Counted from the stretch's first letter, positions 37,085 to 47,169 are shown. The stretch is 64,000 nucleotides of DNA from Granulosicoccus antarcticus IMCC3135 (GCF_002215215.1 NZ_CP018632.1:6506501-6570500); one strand, 5' to 3'. Translations and numbers: made by a program. Notes: a model not told the origin generated them from the sequence alone.

Positions 37085-38276
37085 TCACACCCCCACCTCA
37101 CCCAACAACCCCATTATCTCCCGCGACACTTCCGCCAACTCCGCATCAATCACACTCAAATCCCGCGGTGGCACATACTCATAAAAATGCCGATTAAACG
37201 GAATCTCATACCCCACAATCCCGATATCCCCATCCTTGTCATCCCGCTTTGATGCATCAATCCACGCATCCGGTACATGCGGCTGCACCTCCTTGGCAAA
37301 GTACGCCTCATTCACTTCATTGACACTACGGCTTGGGTCCAGTGGCACATTCTCGTTATCCCGAAGATCACTGTCCGGCGTGTATTCCACTACCTGTGCT
37401 TTGCCCTTCGCATCCGTGGTTTCAAACAGTCCATACACCGGATCAGCCTCTGCCTTGTGCACCTTCTTGACAACCTTCTCCGCCTCCGGATTGGTCCAGC
37501 AGATCGCACTCAGTAATTGCTTCTTCTCCGCCGTCTCCAGCTTGATATCCAAGGTCTTGCAGGCGGTCTTCAACACACAATCCAGCGGATTCACATCATC
37601 ATGCTGCTCATTGCCAATCTCGCCCTGCAAGGCGCGGGCTTTGAGTAACAAGGCTTTCTGATTCAGCCAGGTCTTCTCATTCAACAGGTCCTTGATATCC
37701 TTTTCCTTCATGGCACTGAGGTTGGCCTTGATATGCACACGAATCTCGGTCTCGTAGTCAATCAACTGCCCATACTGTTCACAGTCCTCTTCATCGGACC
37801 AGTAAGTCTCCCCGTATTCTGCATACACCCACTTCATCGCCGTATTGATGGCACGACTACTAGAGAAGCGCAGTTCGCTCAATAGCTCATCACTGAACTG
37901 CCAGGATTGTCGCAAGGGGCGTTCGATGGTCAGGCGTCGATACCCGAATTCATGGCTGGCAAACAACTTGGCAGCGAAGGTCTTGGCTACCGCCTCCTTG
38001 GCATTGGCAGACTGGCGTCCGCGATTGCTTTTCTGCTCGGCGGGTTTGTCCAGGGCTTGTCGTTCCACCGCCTCATAGTTACCAAAGCAGCGAACAATGG
38101 TAGCCACATCTTTCTCGCTCATCTCATTGCGCTTGGACCCCAAGGACTTTCTCATCTTGCCGTAGAGGTTCACGCCATTGATCAGCAGTACCTGGCCTTT
38201 TTGTTCTTCTCGTTTCTTGTTCGACAGCACCCACACATAGGTGGCAATGCCAGTGTTGTAAAACATATCCGTAGGT
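37085..38276 (-). pseudogene. hsdM: Type I modification methyltransferase, 3' part
   Basis: The roughly 395 codons begin at the conserved [21 protein letters not shown] segment of HsdM and run through [23 protein letters not shown] to the normal C-terminal domain, ending in an overlap with hsdS. The methylation motifs lie in the 5' part, 9 kb away. An in-frame GTG lies just upstream of the junction (38287), but a product from it would lack the catalytic domain. Confidence 0.92.
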
Positions 38277-38284
38277 TTTCCGGT

Positions 38285-38764
38285 CACCCTGTTCCGAGGT
38301 GTTTTCGCTATGGTTCTACCAATTCTAAAACAGAACTAAACACTAATAATTCACATTAGCATTTAACAATTATAGTGATTTTATCTTGATTCTAATGATC
38401 ATTGCTTCGGAGTACATTTATGGGACTTGTAGGAAATGTGAGCATGTGATGCTGCTCTGCCTGACAACTGGTTGCTATATTGGTCACCGTACAAACTATC
38501 TGGTGCAGTATTCGCAGTAGTAACGACAGGCAGATTTGTCCTCAAAGGAGACGGTCACGGGTGCCGGAATTTCACCGAGATCACCTTCTACACTATTTTA
38601 TTTGGTGAGCGTGAGACACGTTTACCTGCAACCGTCACGGGTATATACACAAAATGATTTACAGTTTCGGTGAATGGACTTGAAGAAATATTTTGTACCT
38701 ATTTACTGTGTCTTAAAGACCACTATCGCGAAAAAATACGGTGTACAGCGGTAGTTCCTCGGAA
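38285..38764. other. 480-base AT-rich stretch without a convincing gene
   Basis: No frame with recognisable similarity was found. Two near-identical dodecamers, ACGGTCACGGGT (about 38550) and ACCGTCACGGGT (about 38633), and the pair TTTCACCGA / TCGGTGAA nearby look like debris of an IS end. It separates the kinase gene from the hsdM junction and may also contain that operon's terminator. Confidence 0.4.
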
Positions 38765-39349
38765 TCAAATCACTTTCTCCAACTTAGCCTCAACAACAAC
38801 GAACAATTCCTCTGCAATTTTCTGAGCCGTCTTCGTCGTGCAGTCAATTGTTACAAGGCCAAGTTCCTCGTATGCTTTTTCAACTGTATCCATATAACTG
38901 CCTTTAGTTTTAATGAGTCGATCAGAGACAGACCGTTGTGCACGATTATTCAATCGCTCTTGTCTGATGGACTCATCACTTACGCTTAGGTAAAATGTAA
39001 AATCGGGTTGCACTAATTCCAATGTAGAAATATCAACTGAGACACTCAATTCACTGGTCGGATGGTAGGCGATTGTGCTGTAAATGTATCTGTCACAAAC
39101 TACGTTACCATGGGCCAATTTTTTCTCTATCGTGTCTGAGCAATGTTTTACAGAAGATAGAAAATATAAGTAATGTGCATCTACTCCACAATTGTCATTA
39201 ACATATTTTGCAGATGTCAAAAATCCTTCAAACACTGACGACATATTTATTGTTGAATATTCTCTATTATTTAGCAATTTGCTTAGCAGACCCGAAACAG
39301 TTGACTTGCCAGCTCCGTCCATCCCTTCTATGACAATAAGTTTTCCCAC
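38765..39349 (-). CDS. Thymidylate-kinase-like P-loop nucleotide kinase
   Basis: The 194-residue protein has the thymidylate kinase layout: Walker A GMDGAGKST at residues 9-17, an acceptor region with CDRYIYSTIAYH (the DRY/DR-Y motif, about 86-97), FYLSVSDESIRQERLNNR (LID-like region), and a C-terminal IDCTTKTAQKIAEEL helix typical of Tmk. Tmk phosphorylates dTMP to dTDP; a defence-island relative may use a modified nucleotide. It starts 16 bases after the stop of the large methyltransferase gene and is surely cotranscribed with it. It is markedly more AT-rich than the flanks. The genome's housekeeping tmk is expected elsewhere. Confidence 0.8.
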   Translation of the reverse strand: MGKLIVIEGMDGAGKSTVSGLLSKLLNNREYSTINMSSVFEGFLTSAKYVNDNCGVDAHYLYFLSSVKHCSDTIEKKLAHGNVVCDRYIYSTIAYHPTSELSVSVDISTLELVQPDFTFYLSVSDESIRQERLNNRAQRSVSDRLIKTKGSYMDTVEKAYEELGLVTIDCTTKTAQKIAEELFVVVEAKLEKVI

Positions 39350-39364
39350 TTCGTCGCCCCCCCA

Positions 39365-41848
39365 CTAGGCATCCCTTGATGCAGATATCTTTTTCAACAC
39401 GATTATCATCCTGTCAGAATTATCATCAAATGCAGAATTGGTTGAGTAATCTCCATAAACATGCTCTATAGAAAAGCTTCTTGAAAAGGCTATTCTAATA
39501 TCCTCTAATTCATATTTTTTGTTAATTTCTTGGTCGGTAACATAAACACTTTCACCTGTTTGCAAATTTTTTATATCGTATGTGTATATTGCATTTAAAA
39601 CATTTTTGTTTATTACTTTTTTATCGATTTTTAAATTAATTTCATACGGATAGGAGTATGACCTCCTTTTGTAAGATTTATTTATAACCTTTGTTGGATT
39701 TTTCAAATCTAATACAAGGACTCCCGTGTCATCCATATTCCTATTGCAACTATCTATAAATTTGTCTAAGTCATTTGCAGTACTTAGATAGTTTAATGTT
39801 GACCACATACAGATAACCAAGTCAGGCTTTTCTGCAGTGTCCCAATCACGTATGTCGCCAACTTGGAAAATCGCTCCTTTAGTTTTAGAGGCTATTTCTA
39901 TTTCAGTCTCAGAAATGTCAATGGCGGTTACCTTGTAGTATGCAGACAATATCGTCGCGTGTCTTCCAACTCCACATCCTAAATCCACTATGTATTCGAC
40001 TGCTTCACCACGAACGTGCTCCATACTTCTGATGAATTCGATCTCCTTTTTCGTGTTTCTAGATGAAGCCTGCAGGAAAAGTGGAGCTAGTTCATTGTAA
40101 AGAAGTTTGTGTTTTGCATGATCGACAAATGACCCATAATTTTCCACAATCTCTTCTGGTTTGAATTTGTATCTTCTACGCTTACGCAAAGACTGAATCA
40201 AACAACCTCGATCGTTAAAACTATGCAGAATGTGCGTATCTATTGCAGACTGCGAAAAATTCAAACTCGCCCATAGATCATCAAAATATCTATTAAATTT
40301 ATCGTACGGCTTGTCTTCCTTCTCGAAAACCATGGTGGTGTTATCATCGCTATTGTTAACTAACGATGGGCTATAGAATATTGTGTCATCGACAATCATA
40401 ATCGCTCCGACCGGCAAAGAGGAATAAAATCTCAACTCAATCAATTTTTCTCCCCCTTCCTTTAGTATTTTCAGATTTTCTTCAAATACCCAATCTTGTA
40501 GGTATTTAGAATCATTCTGAGCCTTGCCACCGTTCCCAGATTCAAAGTCTTTCCACCCCAATAGAGAATAGAACTGATTTTCAAAATATATCTGAAATAT
40601 TTCTTCTCTCGGGCTAAGGGATAATATTTTGACATCCACACCTTCGCGTATTTTCTTTTGAATTAGCTCACGATACTCCCCTGCAAAACCACCCAAGCCA
40701 ACACCATAAACGTAGAAACGTGATTTAACCCCTTCAATATTATCTCTATAATAATTTCTTATATCCGTTCTATTTGAAATAGTGTTAATTTCACTTTTCT
40801 GCTTTTCATTTTTTTCCCGTCTCTTCGAGCGTCTGGAAATTTTTGATATATCATTTGGCAGTTGCTTATTAATAGAGATTGCCACAATACGGGCATGTGT
40901 ATTTGGGAAGGACAGTTGGCTACCATGTTCGTCCTTTACATCAACTTCATGTAATCTCCAAGCTTCCTTGAACCCTTCGGTTACTGTAGGTTCAATTGTT
41001 ACAGTTGCTGCTCCTAAATGACTCTCAATGGTCTTTTGAAGAATTGCTGTGTCTATACTTGTTAGCTGCTCACCCAATTCATATTTGAAATTATTGACAC
41101 TATTTGATCTTATTAATTTATGCAGAAGCTCGACTGCCAAAGTCGAATCGATATTAATATACCCATTGGCAATAGCAGTGGTTTCGAGTTCAGCAATTGA
41201 TAGTTTGTCATTAATTATATTGGCTAACTTTACCAGATCTCCAGAAGTAGCATTCCCAACCTTTACTTCAACAATTTCTGGCCATCGCTCCACTCTGATA
41301 GGCTCTCTAGCGAAAAACACATTTTTATTGAACACACTAAATATTTGACCAAAAAAAACACTAAGTCGAAATCCTGGACTTCTTTTAGGAAGTTCATGCA
41401 AAACTGCTTGCATAGACAATACTAGTCCTGGATTATTTGCAGTATTTTTGAAATCATTCATCTCTCGTATAAGCTCTTCAAGGCGTTGGGTTAGATCACC
41501 TTGCATTACACGTAGCTCTTTCCCATATTTATCCAGAATTTCCTTTGACTTCTCTTTAGCTGCATTAGCAGCGGAATCACTTATTTCTACTAGAATGGCT
41601 TTTTTTATTTTAGTGGATTTCAACAAATGCTCCGCTTCAGAGCCGTCCGCTCCACCTATACTAACTAATAAATATTCACTAAAATCTTCCTTGGCAGTTT
41701 CGTTGTTTGAAGATAAAATATTTAGGATATACTCTGACTTCCGCAAGCCTTCGTTTTCAAATGTTTTTTGATACTCTTTATCAAACGAAATGTCTTCATT
41801 TTCCAAATTATATGCAATTAGGGATTTTATTTTTTGGCTGACGTCCAT
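39365..41848 (-). CDS. Methyltransferase - PLD-like - methyltransferase fusion protein
   Basis: ATG 41848 is preceded by AGGAAACC at good spacing, giving 827 residues; the open frame upstream belongs to the neighbouring IS. Residues ~1-330 look like a Rossmann methyltransferase variant: VSIGGADGSE (62-71), LVEIS (86-90) as the acidic strand, GDLTQ, and VLSMQAVLHELP (143-154). A basic linker (SRRSKRREKNEKQK, ~338-351) leads to a phospholipase-D-like region (~363-530: YVYGVGLGGFAGEYRELIQKKIREGVDVKILSLSP ... MIVDDTIFYSPSL) lacking the HxK motif. Residues ~600-827 are a second, canonical class I methyltransferase (VDLGCGVGRHATIL at 620-633, VTAIDIS, FQVGDIRDW). It is the first of two genes; the kinase follows. 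I know of no characterised system of this make-up. Confidence 0.65.
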   Translation of the reverse strand: MDVSQKIKSLIAYNLENEDISFDKEYQKTFENEGLRKSEYILNILSSNNETAKEDFSEYLLVSIGGADGSEAEHLLKSTKIKKAILVEISDSAANAAKEKSKEILDKYGKELRVMQGDLTQRLEELIREMNDFKNTANNPGLVLSMQAVLHELPKRSPGFRLSVFFGQIFSVFNKNVFFAREPIRVERWPEIVEVKVGNATSGDLVKLANIINDKLSIAELETTAIANGYINIDSTLAVELLHKLIRSNSVNNFKYELGEQLTSIDTAILQKTIESHLGAATVTIEPTVTEGFKEAWRLHEVDVKDEHGSQLSFPNTHARIVAISINKQLPNDISKISRRSKRREKNEKQKSEINTISNRTDIRNYYRDNIEGVKSRFYVYGVGLGGFAGEYRELIQKKIREGVDVKILSLSPREEIFQIYFENQFYSLLGWKDFESGNGGKAQNDSKYLQDWVFEENLKILKEGGEKLIELRFYSSLPVGAIMIVDDTIFYSPSLVNNSDDNTTMVFEKEDKPYDKFNRYFDDLWASLNFSQSAIDTHILHSFNDRGCLIQSLRKRRRYKFKPEEIVENYGSFVDHAKHKLLYNELAPLFLQASSRNTKKEIEFIRSMEHVRGEAVEYIVDLGCGVGRHATILSAYYKVTAIDISETEIEIASKTKGAIFQVGDIRDWDTAEKPDLVICMWSTLNYLSTANDLDKFIDSCNRNMDDTGVLVLDLKNPTKVINKSYKRRSYSYPYEINLKIDKKVINKNVLNAIYTYDIKNLQTGESVYVTDQEINKKYELEDIRIAFSRSFSIEHVYGDYSTNSAFDDNSDRMIIVLKKISASRDA

Positions 41849-41901
41849 TGAAGGTTTCCTATTGCACCAATTGATTAAACGAATTATTTGTACTACAATT
41901 T

Positions 41902-43396
41902 GTAACTGCTCAGCCCACTGATACAATAGCTGGATTGAAGGCTTGGCCTTGGATGCTTTTACGCAGGGAATTAAGTACTTTACGGCCCTGTTTTTTCGCT
42001 GAGGAAATATAGCCACAAGTCCGGCAAAAGATGTCAGCACCTTGCTCGGAGCGAAAGCAGCCCGATATCTTTAGTTTGGCCTTGATCATTCGCACATCAT
42101 GCTCGGTAAAATTATTGTCAAAAGGCAGAGTCAAATCATAGAGAAAGGCCAACGTTTCAACCTTGTATCTGAATAGCCGGTCATGCAGGTTCTTCGCCTT
42201 GTGTTGTTTGGCTCGCCCTCGCTTCTTTGTCGTTGATATAGGCATCACCGGCAGTTCGGCGCGTCCCTGGCGCAGTATCCGACTGTAGCGTCGATCGTAG
42301 TGGTTGATGCGAGACTCATCAAGCATTGACGCTCCCTTGGTCCGAGCCTCTTCGGTCTCCTTATTGGCATTCAGCAGGCAAGTGATCAACTTCTCGGCCC
42401 AGCTCTGTTGATGCTGCTCATGAGCATGGATCAGCTCACGCAGAAAGTGAGCGCCACACAGCACATGAAGGATGGCGAAGCGAAAATAGCTGGCCCAGCA
42501 ATCATGTACAGCGTATCCCTTGAACCCCTCAAGAATGCCCATCGCCATCATGGCTCCATATCAGCGTTTGACTTGTCGACAGTAATTGGTAGTCTGCTCG
42601 GTGGCAGCCACTGCAGCTGGTTGCCCACGCGCAGAGCGCTTTCGTCAAAGCGGGCCACCTTGCTGTCAATGACCATGGCTTTGACCCTGGTATCGAACTC
42701 CGCCAGATGATGGTAGGCACGGATCAAAATATTGTTCACAGTTCCTTGGCTAAGACGAATCTGGGACAGGTCCGCCACCCCCTCTTTGAGTCGTGCGTAG
42801 GGCAGCATCTGATACTTTCTCAGATAGCCACGCACTGAACCTCTGTGTGACTGGTTGACGTGTGTTGGAAAGGCGGCCTTGTTGCGGCTCTGGCAACACG
42901 GGCATGCCTTGATCTGTGCACGATGCTCGGTCGCCTCATTCTTGATCGGCGGGATATCGAATACCTGGCGCGCTTCGAAGCCGGGTACGGGTACGGGTAC
43001 CGTGCTCAAATCCAGCCCACAGCGGGTGCAGGCTTCCACTGCATGATCCACGATGTGATCCGGATGAGCCGTCGCCTTCAACGTCTTGCCGGGATGACCC
43101 GGTTGCACTCCAGGGCGCTTACTACTCTTAGCACGGGTACTTTTCGATTTACGCTTTTTGTAGCCGTCACTTGACGGTGGCTTACTGCTGTTGCGGCTGT
43201 TCAGTTTGAGCTGCGCTTGTACCCCCTGAACCTGTCTGGTTAGTGCAACGACTTTCTCCAACAGTTGCACGATCAACGCATCTTTCTGCGCTAAGGTGAG
43301 TGTGCTGAAGTCGACGGGGGTGAGCATGATCTGAGTTATAAAAGGATACTGGGCGGCTGTCTAGTACTTTCGTGCATCGGCAGGCTGAGTAGTTAC
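41902..43396 (-). mobile_element. Degenerate IS66-family element
   Basis: The ends GTAACTGCTCAGCCCACTG (left) and, complementary, GTAACTACTCAGCCTGCCG (right) are related inverted repeats bounding 1495 bp. The flanks show no 8-bp target duplication. The left end lies 53 bases before the methyltransferase start, so this element may have cut off upstream genes of that operon. Confidence 0.75.
41910..43327 (-). pseudogene. IS66-family transposase, frameshifted
   Basis: The N-terminal half (from GTG or ATG near 43327) has the leucine-zipper start, LKLNSRNSSKPPSSDGYKKRKSKS, the CTRCG and CPCCQSRN zinc ligands, and IDSKVARFDESALRVGNQLQWL. The reading then leaves the family, passes a stop in the expected frame near 42560, and another frame resumes with MGILEGFKGYAVHDCWASYF and LPFDNNFTEHDVRMIKAKLKISGCFRSEQGA to 41910. 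A frameshift plus a nonsense codon make it inactive. Confidence 0.85.
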
Positions 43397-43647
43397 CTTC
43401 AGTCAAGCTATTGCAAGAAAGAAGGATCGTTTAGATTAACGTGTGGCGTATATTTCACTATAATGGTTCGGATGAATTTAAATATCCGAATGATACGGGT
43501 AACTTGCGCTGGTGTCCAACGGAACGCGTATAGCTAGCATTGGGCCCAAGCCTCACTGCCTATGTCTGCGCCATCAAATGTAGCGCTCTAATTACCGCTC
43601 AGAAGCTGCGATGTTTGACGTCGAGCCCCCAAGTTTTCGGAAATATG
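43397..43647. other. 251-base remnant between two IS66-family elements
   Basis: No gene is recognisable. A TATAAT (43459-43464) and an inverted repeat TTCGGAT / ATCCGAA (43467-43473, 43484-43490) just after it look like a promoter with operator that has lost its gene. It differs from the flanks of both elements and may be a scrap of the inserted island. Confidence 0.35.
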
Positions 43648-43700
43648 GTGAGCTTCCGGCAGCCCAGTAAAATTCGAGGCTCAACTGTGCTACGTCAGAA

Positions 43701-45416
43701 TCACTTTTGCTGGCTGGGGTAGTTCCAGGGCATCCAGTTCTGCGGGGCGGCACGCACGGCTAGCTGATTTCTCTGTACCGCTATCAAGTAGGCTAAGGCA
43801 TCGACATTTGACTCCATACAGGTGGCCAGTATCGAGGTGATGGTGTCTGAGACTTGCGCGCCGTTCTCTGTCTTAAAGAATTGAGAATTCTTGCGGCCTC
43901 TGACCATCAACTTGATGATTCTTTCGCACTCGTTGTTATCCAATGCCGCCCCGGGGGTATGGCAGAAAGCACACAATCCGTCGTAGTGTCGATCAAAGTA
44001 CGCCATGGCACGGCCCAGATTGCTGTTTGGCTCCACCGGACCACCCTCTACGGTCTGTGCCTGGCACCACTGTCTGATCTGAGCCATCAATGGAAGTGAA
44101 TGCGCGTGATGATAGGCCTGGCGCTGCTGGGGATCGAACACCTGTTCTTTGCAATGATCGTCGTTGACCCATATTCCGGCGTAAAGCTCCAGTGCAAACA
44201 GGCTCTCCTCGGGGCATTGCAAGGCCAGCTCGGCAAAGCCCCTTCGACCATGCGAGTTACAAAGTGAGACCACAAAGTCCTTGTCAGTCACGTGATTGGA
44301 GCTCAAGGCATCGCTCATCAGAATGGGCACCGGCAATCCGGATTCTCGTTTACCCAGAATCTCATCGAACCATTCGCCAGCGTGACCCACGCTGGTTTGA
44401 TACAGCACCAATCGTTGTGCCGGCATTAGTGTCGGAGGATCCGTGGTTGCACTATTTCCCTCTTTTGGCAAAATAGCCAGACAGGCCGAGCTGTAAACCC
44501 CTGAGCGGTGTTCGCGCCCCTTGGGTGCTGCCTGTTTAATCAGAATTCGGTGCGTCGTGTCATCCAGATAGAACAACTCAGCGTTGGCTGCCATCGATAT
44601 CATGGCCACAAACACCGGCGTCAAGTGATCGGCCAGCTTCTGGCACTGATCGAAGATCGTGGAGGCGCTCAGGTGTGAGCCGAGCAACCCTTGCAGTGTC
44701 TCCTGGCGGTAGAACGGGGTAGCGGCAAAGTACCGGTAGATCGCCATCAGGGCGCAGGCCGAGTAGCCATACATCTGATCGGGCCGTCCATCGGCACGCA
44801 CCTCAGGTGGCAGTTCGGCAGTAAAAATTTCATGACAGGCCGAGCATCTTAATTGGTCGCTCACATGCTGCTCGGCACTGAAGGGCGAGTGCCCGACAAT
44901 GCGCAGCAACTGGGCTGGATGGTACTTGTACACCTTGCCAGCCTGACAACTGGGGCAACCATCACCCTTGTTCAAGCCCTCGATGCCATGATGATGGACC
45001 GTGGGTTTGATGGCAGGCTTCTTGTCCTTCTTCTTGCGCCTGTCCTTCTTGTCGGTGCCGGTACGCGGGCGTGCTGTGTCGGGCTGTCCGTCAGCATCGG
45101 CTTTCGTGTTGCCATCGGCACCGTTGCTTTTCTTCTTACCGGGATGGTTTTTCAACTGCTCGGACGGATTAATCATGCCCAGCAGCTTTCGCAACTTCAC
45201 AATGGTGAGATCGTTGTGACTGATGCGCTCTTGCAAGCTGGCCAGTGTCAACATGGCACTGCTAAGCAGGTCATAGTCATCGGCACTAAGCGCCATGCCA
45301 TGCTCGCGCGCCTCGGTAATGCGTGCCATCAGCTCATCGAGCTGGGCCTCGCTCAGGTCGATGAAACCGGTGGTTTTCTCACCCTTGGCTGGGGACTTGG
45401 GGGCTTGCACGCTCAT
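43701..45416 (-). CDS. tnpC: IS66 transposase TnpC
   Basis: Starting at ATG 45416, which overlaps the tnpB stop (ATGA), the protein has 571 residues. It contains an N-terminal helical part (DLSEAQLDELMARITEAREHGMALSADDYDLL), a Lys/Asp-rich linker, zinc ligands (CPSCQAG, CSACHEIF), and the catalytic region (ELFYLDDTTHRIL, PILMSDALSSN, GAALDNNECERIIKLMVRGRKNSQFFKT). This is the long-linker branch of TnpC and looks intact. Confidence 0.9.
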   Translation of the reverse strand: MSVQAPKSPAKGEKTTGFIDLSEAQLDELMARITEAREHGMALSADDYDLLSSAMLTLASLQERISHNDLTIVKLRKLLGMINPSEQLKNHPGKKKSNGADGNTKADADGQPDTARPRTGTDKKDRRKKKDKKPAIKPTVHHHGIEGLNKGDGCPSCQAGKVYKYHPAQLLRIVGHSPFSAEQHVSDQLRCSACHEIFTAELPPEVRADGRPDQMYGYSACALMAIYRYFAATPFYRQETLQGLLGSHLSASTIFDQCQKLADHLTPVFVAMISMAANAELFYLDDTTHRILIKQAAPKGREHRSGVYSSACLAILPKEGNSATTDPPTLMPAQRLVLYQTSVGHAGEWFDEILGKRESGLPVPILMSDALSSNHVTDKDFVVSLCNSHGRRGFAELALQCPEESLFALELYAGIWVNDDHCKEQVFDPQQRQAYHHAHSLPLMAQIRQWCQAQTVEGGPVEPNSNLGRAMAYFDRHYDGLCAFCHTPGAALDNNECERIIKLMVRGRKNSQFFKTENGAQVSDTITSILATCMESNVDALAYLIAVQRNQLAVRAAPQNWMPWNYPSQQK

Positions 45417-45850
45417 GGTCGAGGGGATTGGGGAGCACGGGGTGTTGTTGCGGGAGTGGGACAAAGCATAGCGGATACCTGTGAAGACGCAAGGGGCGTT
45501 GCATGACAATCACCGGGTTCTGACGTGGGTTGACCCGCTGAGAACCACTCGCCGCTGAGCAACAAGCGCAGTTGCCGGGCACTGGCCGGTGACAGGGCTT
45601 CATGGCCAGTAGGCCAGCCGGTGAACTTGCCACGCGAGAGTCTTTTCGTCATCAGCCAATAGCCAGTACCGTCATAACTCAAGGCTCTAATCATGGTCCT
45701 TGCGCGATTGATAAACACGAAAATCGTTCCATCACTTGGATCTTGTTCCAGCGTGTTCCGGCACTGAGCAACGAAGCCGTCAATTCCGCGCCTGAAATCC
45801 GAAGGAGCCACCCCAAGCAGTATCGGGCTTTGATGGGTAAGCAGAATCAT
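45413..45850 (-). CDS. tnpB: IS66 accessory protein TnpB
   Basis: The 145-residue protein shows the TnpB/Orf2 pattern: PSDFRRGIDGFVAQCRNTLEQDPSDGTIFVFINRARTMIRALSYDGTGYWLMTKRLSRGKF. It overlaps both neighbours by four bases (ATGA). TnpB helps TnpC in transposition in this family. The C-terminal ~45 residues are a Pro/Ser-rich extension beyond the usual end. Confidence 0.9.
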   Translation of the reverse strand: MILLTHQSPILLGVAPSDFRRGIDGFVAQCRNTLEQDPSDGTIFVFINRARTMIRALSYDGTGYWLMTKRLSRGKFTGWPTGHEALSPASARQLRLLLSGEWFSAGQPTSEPGDCHATPLASSQVSAMLCPTPATTPRAPQSPRP

Positions 45851-46290
45851 CAGCAGGCCCTCGTGTTGCCGCCAACCCGGGCGGCCGCCTGGAACACCTC
45901 GTCGAGCGTGAATGCACGATGGATATGAATCACGGCCTTGTTAGGTAGCTCGATGATCAGACTTTCAGTGATTGGCGGAGCCGGCTCAACCAAAGCCTTT
46001 TCAACGTGGGGTAACCGAACGAAGCCAGCTGGATGCTCGGCATCAACAGGACACTCCGGGGAAGTACTATGGGGTGCAGGCTGCGTACCAGACCATTGTT
46101 TGAGTGCATTGGCGTTAATGCGCAATGCCCGACAAACATGGAAGGCACAGTGTTGCTCAAGCAACGCCACCGCACAGTGGCGCAATGCCATCGGTGTCGG
46201 TCCACGTCGTGTCCGGCTGCTGCGCCATTGTTCGAAAGCGTGCTGAGCGCTTCTCAGTGAAGGTTTGAAATCAACTACGGCTGCGTTCAT
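45850..46290 (-). CDS. tnpA: IS66 accessory protein TnpA
   Basis: From ATG 46290 the protein has 146 residues. The N-terminal half is a Trp/Arg-rich helical DNA-binding region (FEQWRSSRTRRGPTPMALRHCAVALLEQH), and the C-terminal half carries the TnpA-like strand ESLIIELPNKAVIHIHRAFTLDEVFQAAARVGG. It is the first gene of the tnpABC unit. Confidence 0.82.
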   Translation of the reverse strand: MNAAVVDFKPSLRSAQHAFEQWRSSRTRRGPTPMALRHCAVALLEQHCAFHVCRALRINANALKQWSGTQPAPHSTSPECPVDAEHPAGFVRLPHVEKALVEPAPPITESLIIELPNKAVIHIHRAFTLDEVFQAAARVGGNTRAC

Positions 46291-46377
46291 CGACTGTCTC
46301 CAAAGAATCGGTTGCTGGTGGAGACACAGTGAACCAGACAATCAGGGTGAAATTTTACTGGGCTGCCGGAAGCTCAC

Positions 46378-47014
46378 GATGTTCGTGTATGTATTCGCTG
46401 GCACCGACTAAAAAACCTGCGGTGCCACTTGATGGATCGCATATGGTGTCTTCAGCAGTAGGCTGTGTCATTTCTACCATCATTTTAATGATATGACGCG
46501 GTGTACGAAACTGACCGTTAGTACCTGCGGTGGCAATTTTTGACAGCAGGTACTCATACAAATCACCTTTAGTGTCCCGATCATCCATTGCAATTTTGTC
46601 GATCATTTGAACAACTTGATCGAGCAATCTTGCCGTGGGTATCATGAAGGTCGCGCCCTTCATATATTGCGCAAATGCACCAGCTTTAGAACCAAGCTGC
46701 TTCATCAGCTCAAACGCAGTCAGATTATCCATGTCTTTTTGCGGCTGAGTAAATAGCGCATATAACGCCTCAGGATCTTCATCGACAAAACTGTGCCAAC
46801 GCAGCTTTGTATATTCAGCGCTATAGATCGGATTTTTGAGTTCGCTGCCAATCAAGTTGGCTTTCTTTTCTTCAAGCTGTTGCTTTTCGTCAAGACGACG
46901 TAGAAACAGCAGGTAGGTAAATTGCTCGATAACCGTGAGAGGGTTAGAGATACCGCCAGTCCAGAAAGCTGTCCAGATTTTATCGACCTGGCTCTTTATT
47001 TCACCGGTAATCAT
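46378..47014 (-). pseudogene. hsdM: 5' part of a second, different hsdM, cut by IS66
   Basis: About 212 residues from ATG 47014 match the N-terminus of type I M subunits of another subfamily (TGEIKSQVDKIWTAFWTGGISNPLTVIEQFTYLLFLRRLDE, then GQFRTPRHIIKMMVEMTQP, then DPSSGTAGFLVGASEYIHEH), ending at the IS66 boundary just after the SAM-binding motif DPSSGTAGFL. It differs clearly from the resident hsdM, so it came with the insertion. Confidence 0.9.
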
Positions 47015-47155
47015 TTTTTATTATTATTGCCTATCTTTTATTGGAGATTGAGCGGAATTTTGCACCAAAATATGGGAATTCGACACCACGTTTTCCCAAT
47101 ATCGTTTTCACTGGCTGACAAAATACTGACATCTAAGCGCTAGCTCGTTCAGTCA

Positions 47156-47169
47156 TCATAGCGCTATGA
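47156..47169. repeat. Perfect 14-bp palindrome near the right end of the hsdM insertion
   Basis: TCATAGCGCTATGA is self-complementary and lies ~70 bases inside the right junction. It could be a protein-binding site of the inserted segment; nothing else supports a role. Confidence 0.35.

Larger units (their letters stand above)
34081..37088 (-). pseudogene. hsdS: Type I restriction-modification specificity subunit, interrupted by an IS66-family element
   Basis: The coding parts are 37088-36039 and 34416-34081, joined in one frame (…YLLVT / SAGAVAEL…) when the element at 34417-36029 and one 9-bp repeat are removed, giving about 460 residues. Two target-recognition regions are visible, each starting with a GVEWLG...P.HW/NW motif (residues ~10-25 and ~215-230). 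The central conserved coiled-coil ([32 protein letters not shown]) and its C-terminal counterpart ([30 protein letters not shown]) form the usual internal repeat. It overlaps hsdM by four bases and hsdR copy three by 20. The interruption falls within the second recognition domain. Confidence 0.92.
43648..46377 (-). mobile_element. Complete three-gene IS66-family element
   Basis: Perfect inverted repeats of 27 bases (starting GTGAGCTTCCGGCAGCCC) bound 2730 bp with tnpA, tnpB and tnpC. The 8 bases outside the ends differ (GAAATATG versus GATGTTCG), so no target duplication is left. The right end cuts an hsdM-type gene; its continuation is not found at the left end, so a deletion or recombination at the element has occurred. 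Confidence 0.93.

Noticed and set aside
38472-38657. Possible IS21-type end around the repeated GTCACGGGT motifs
   Set aside because: Only short fragments match and no istA/istB sequence is present; kept as unassigned debris.
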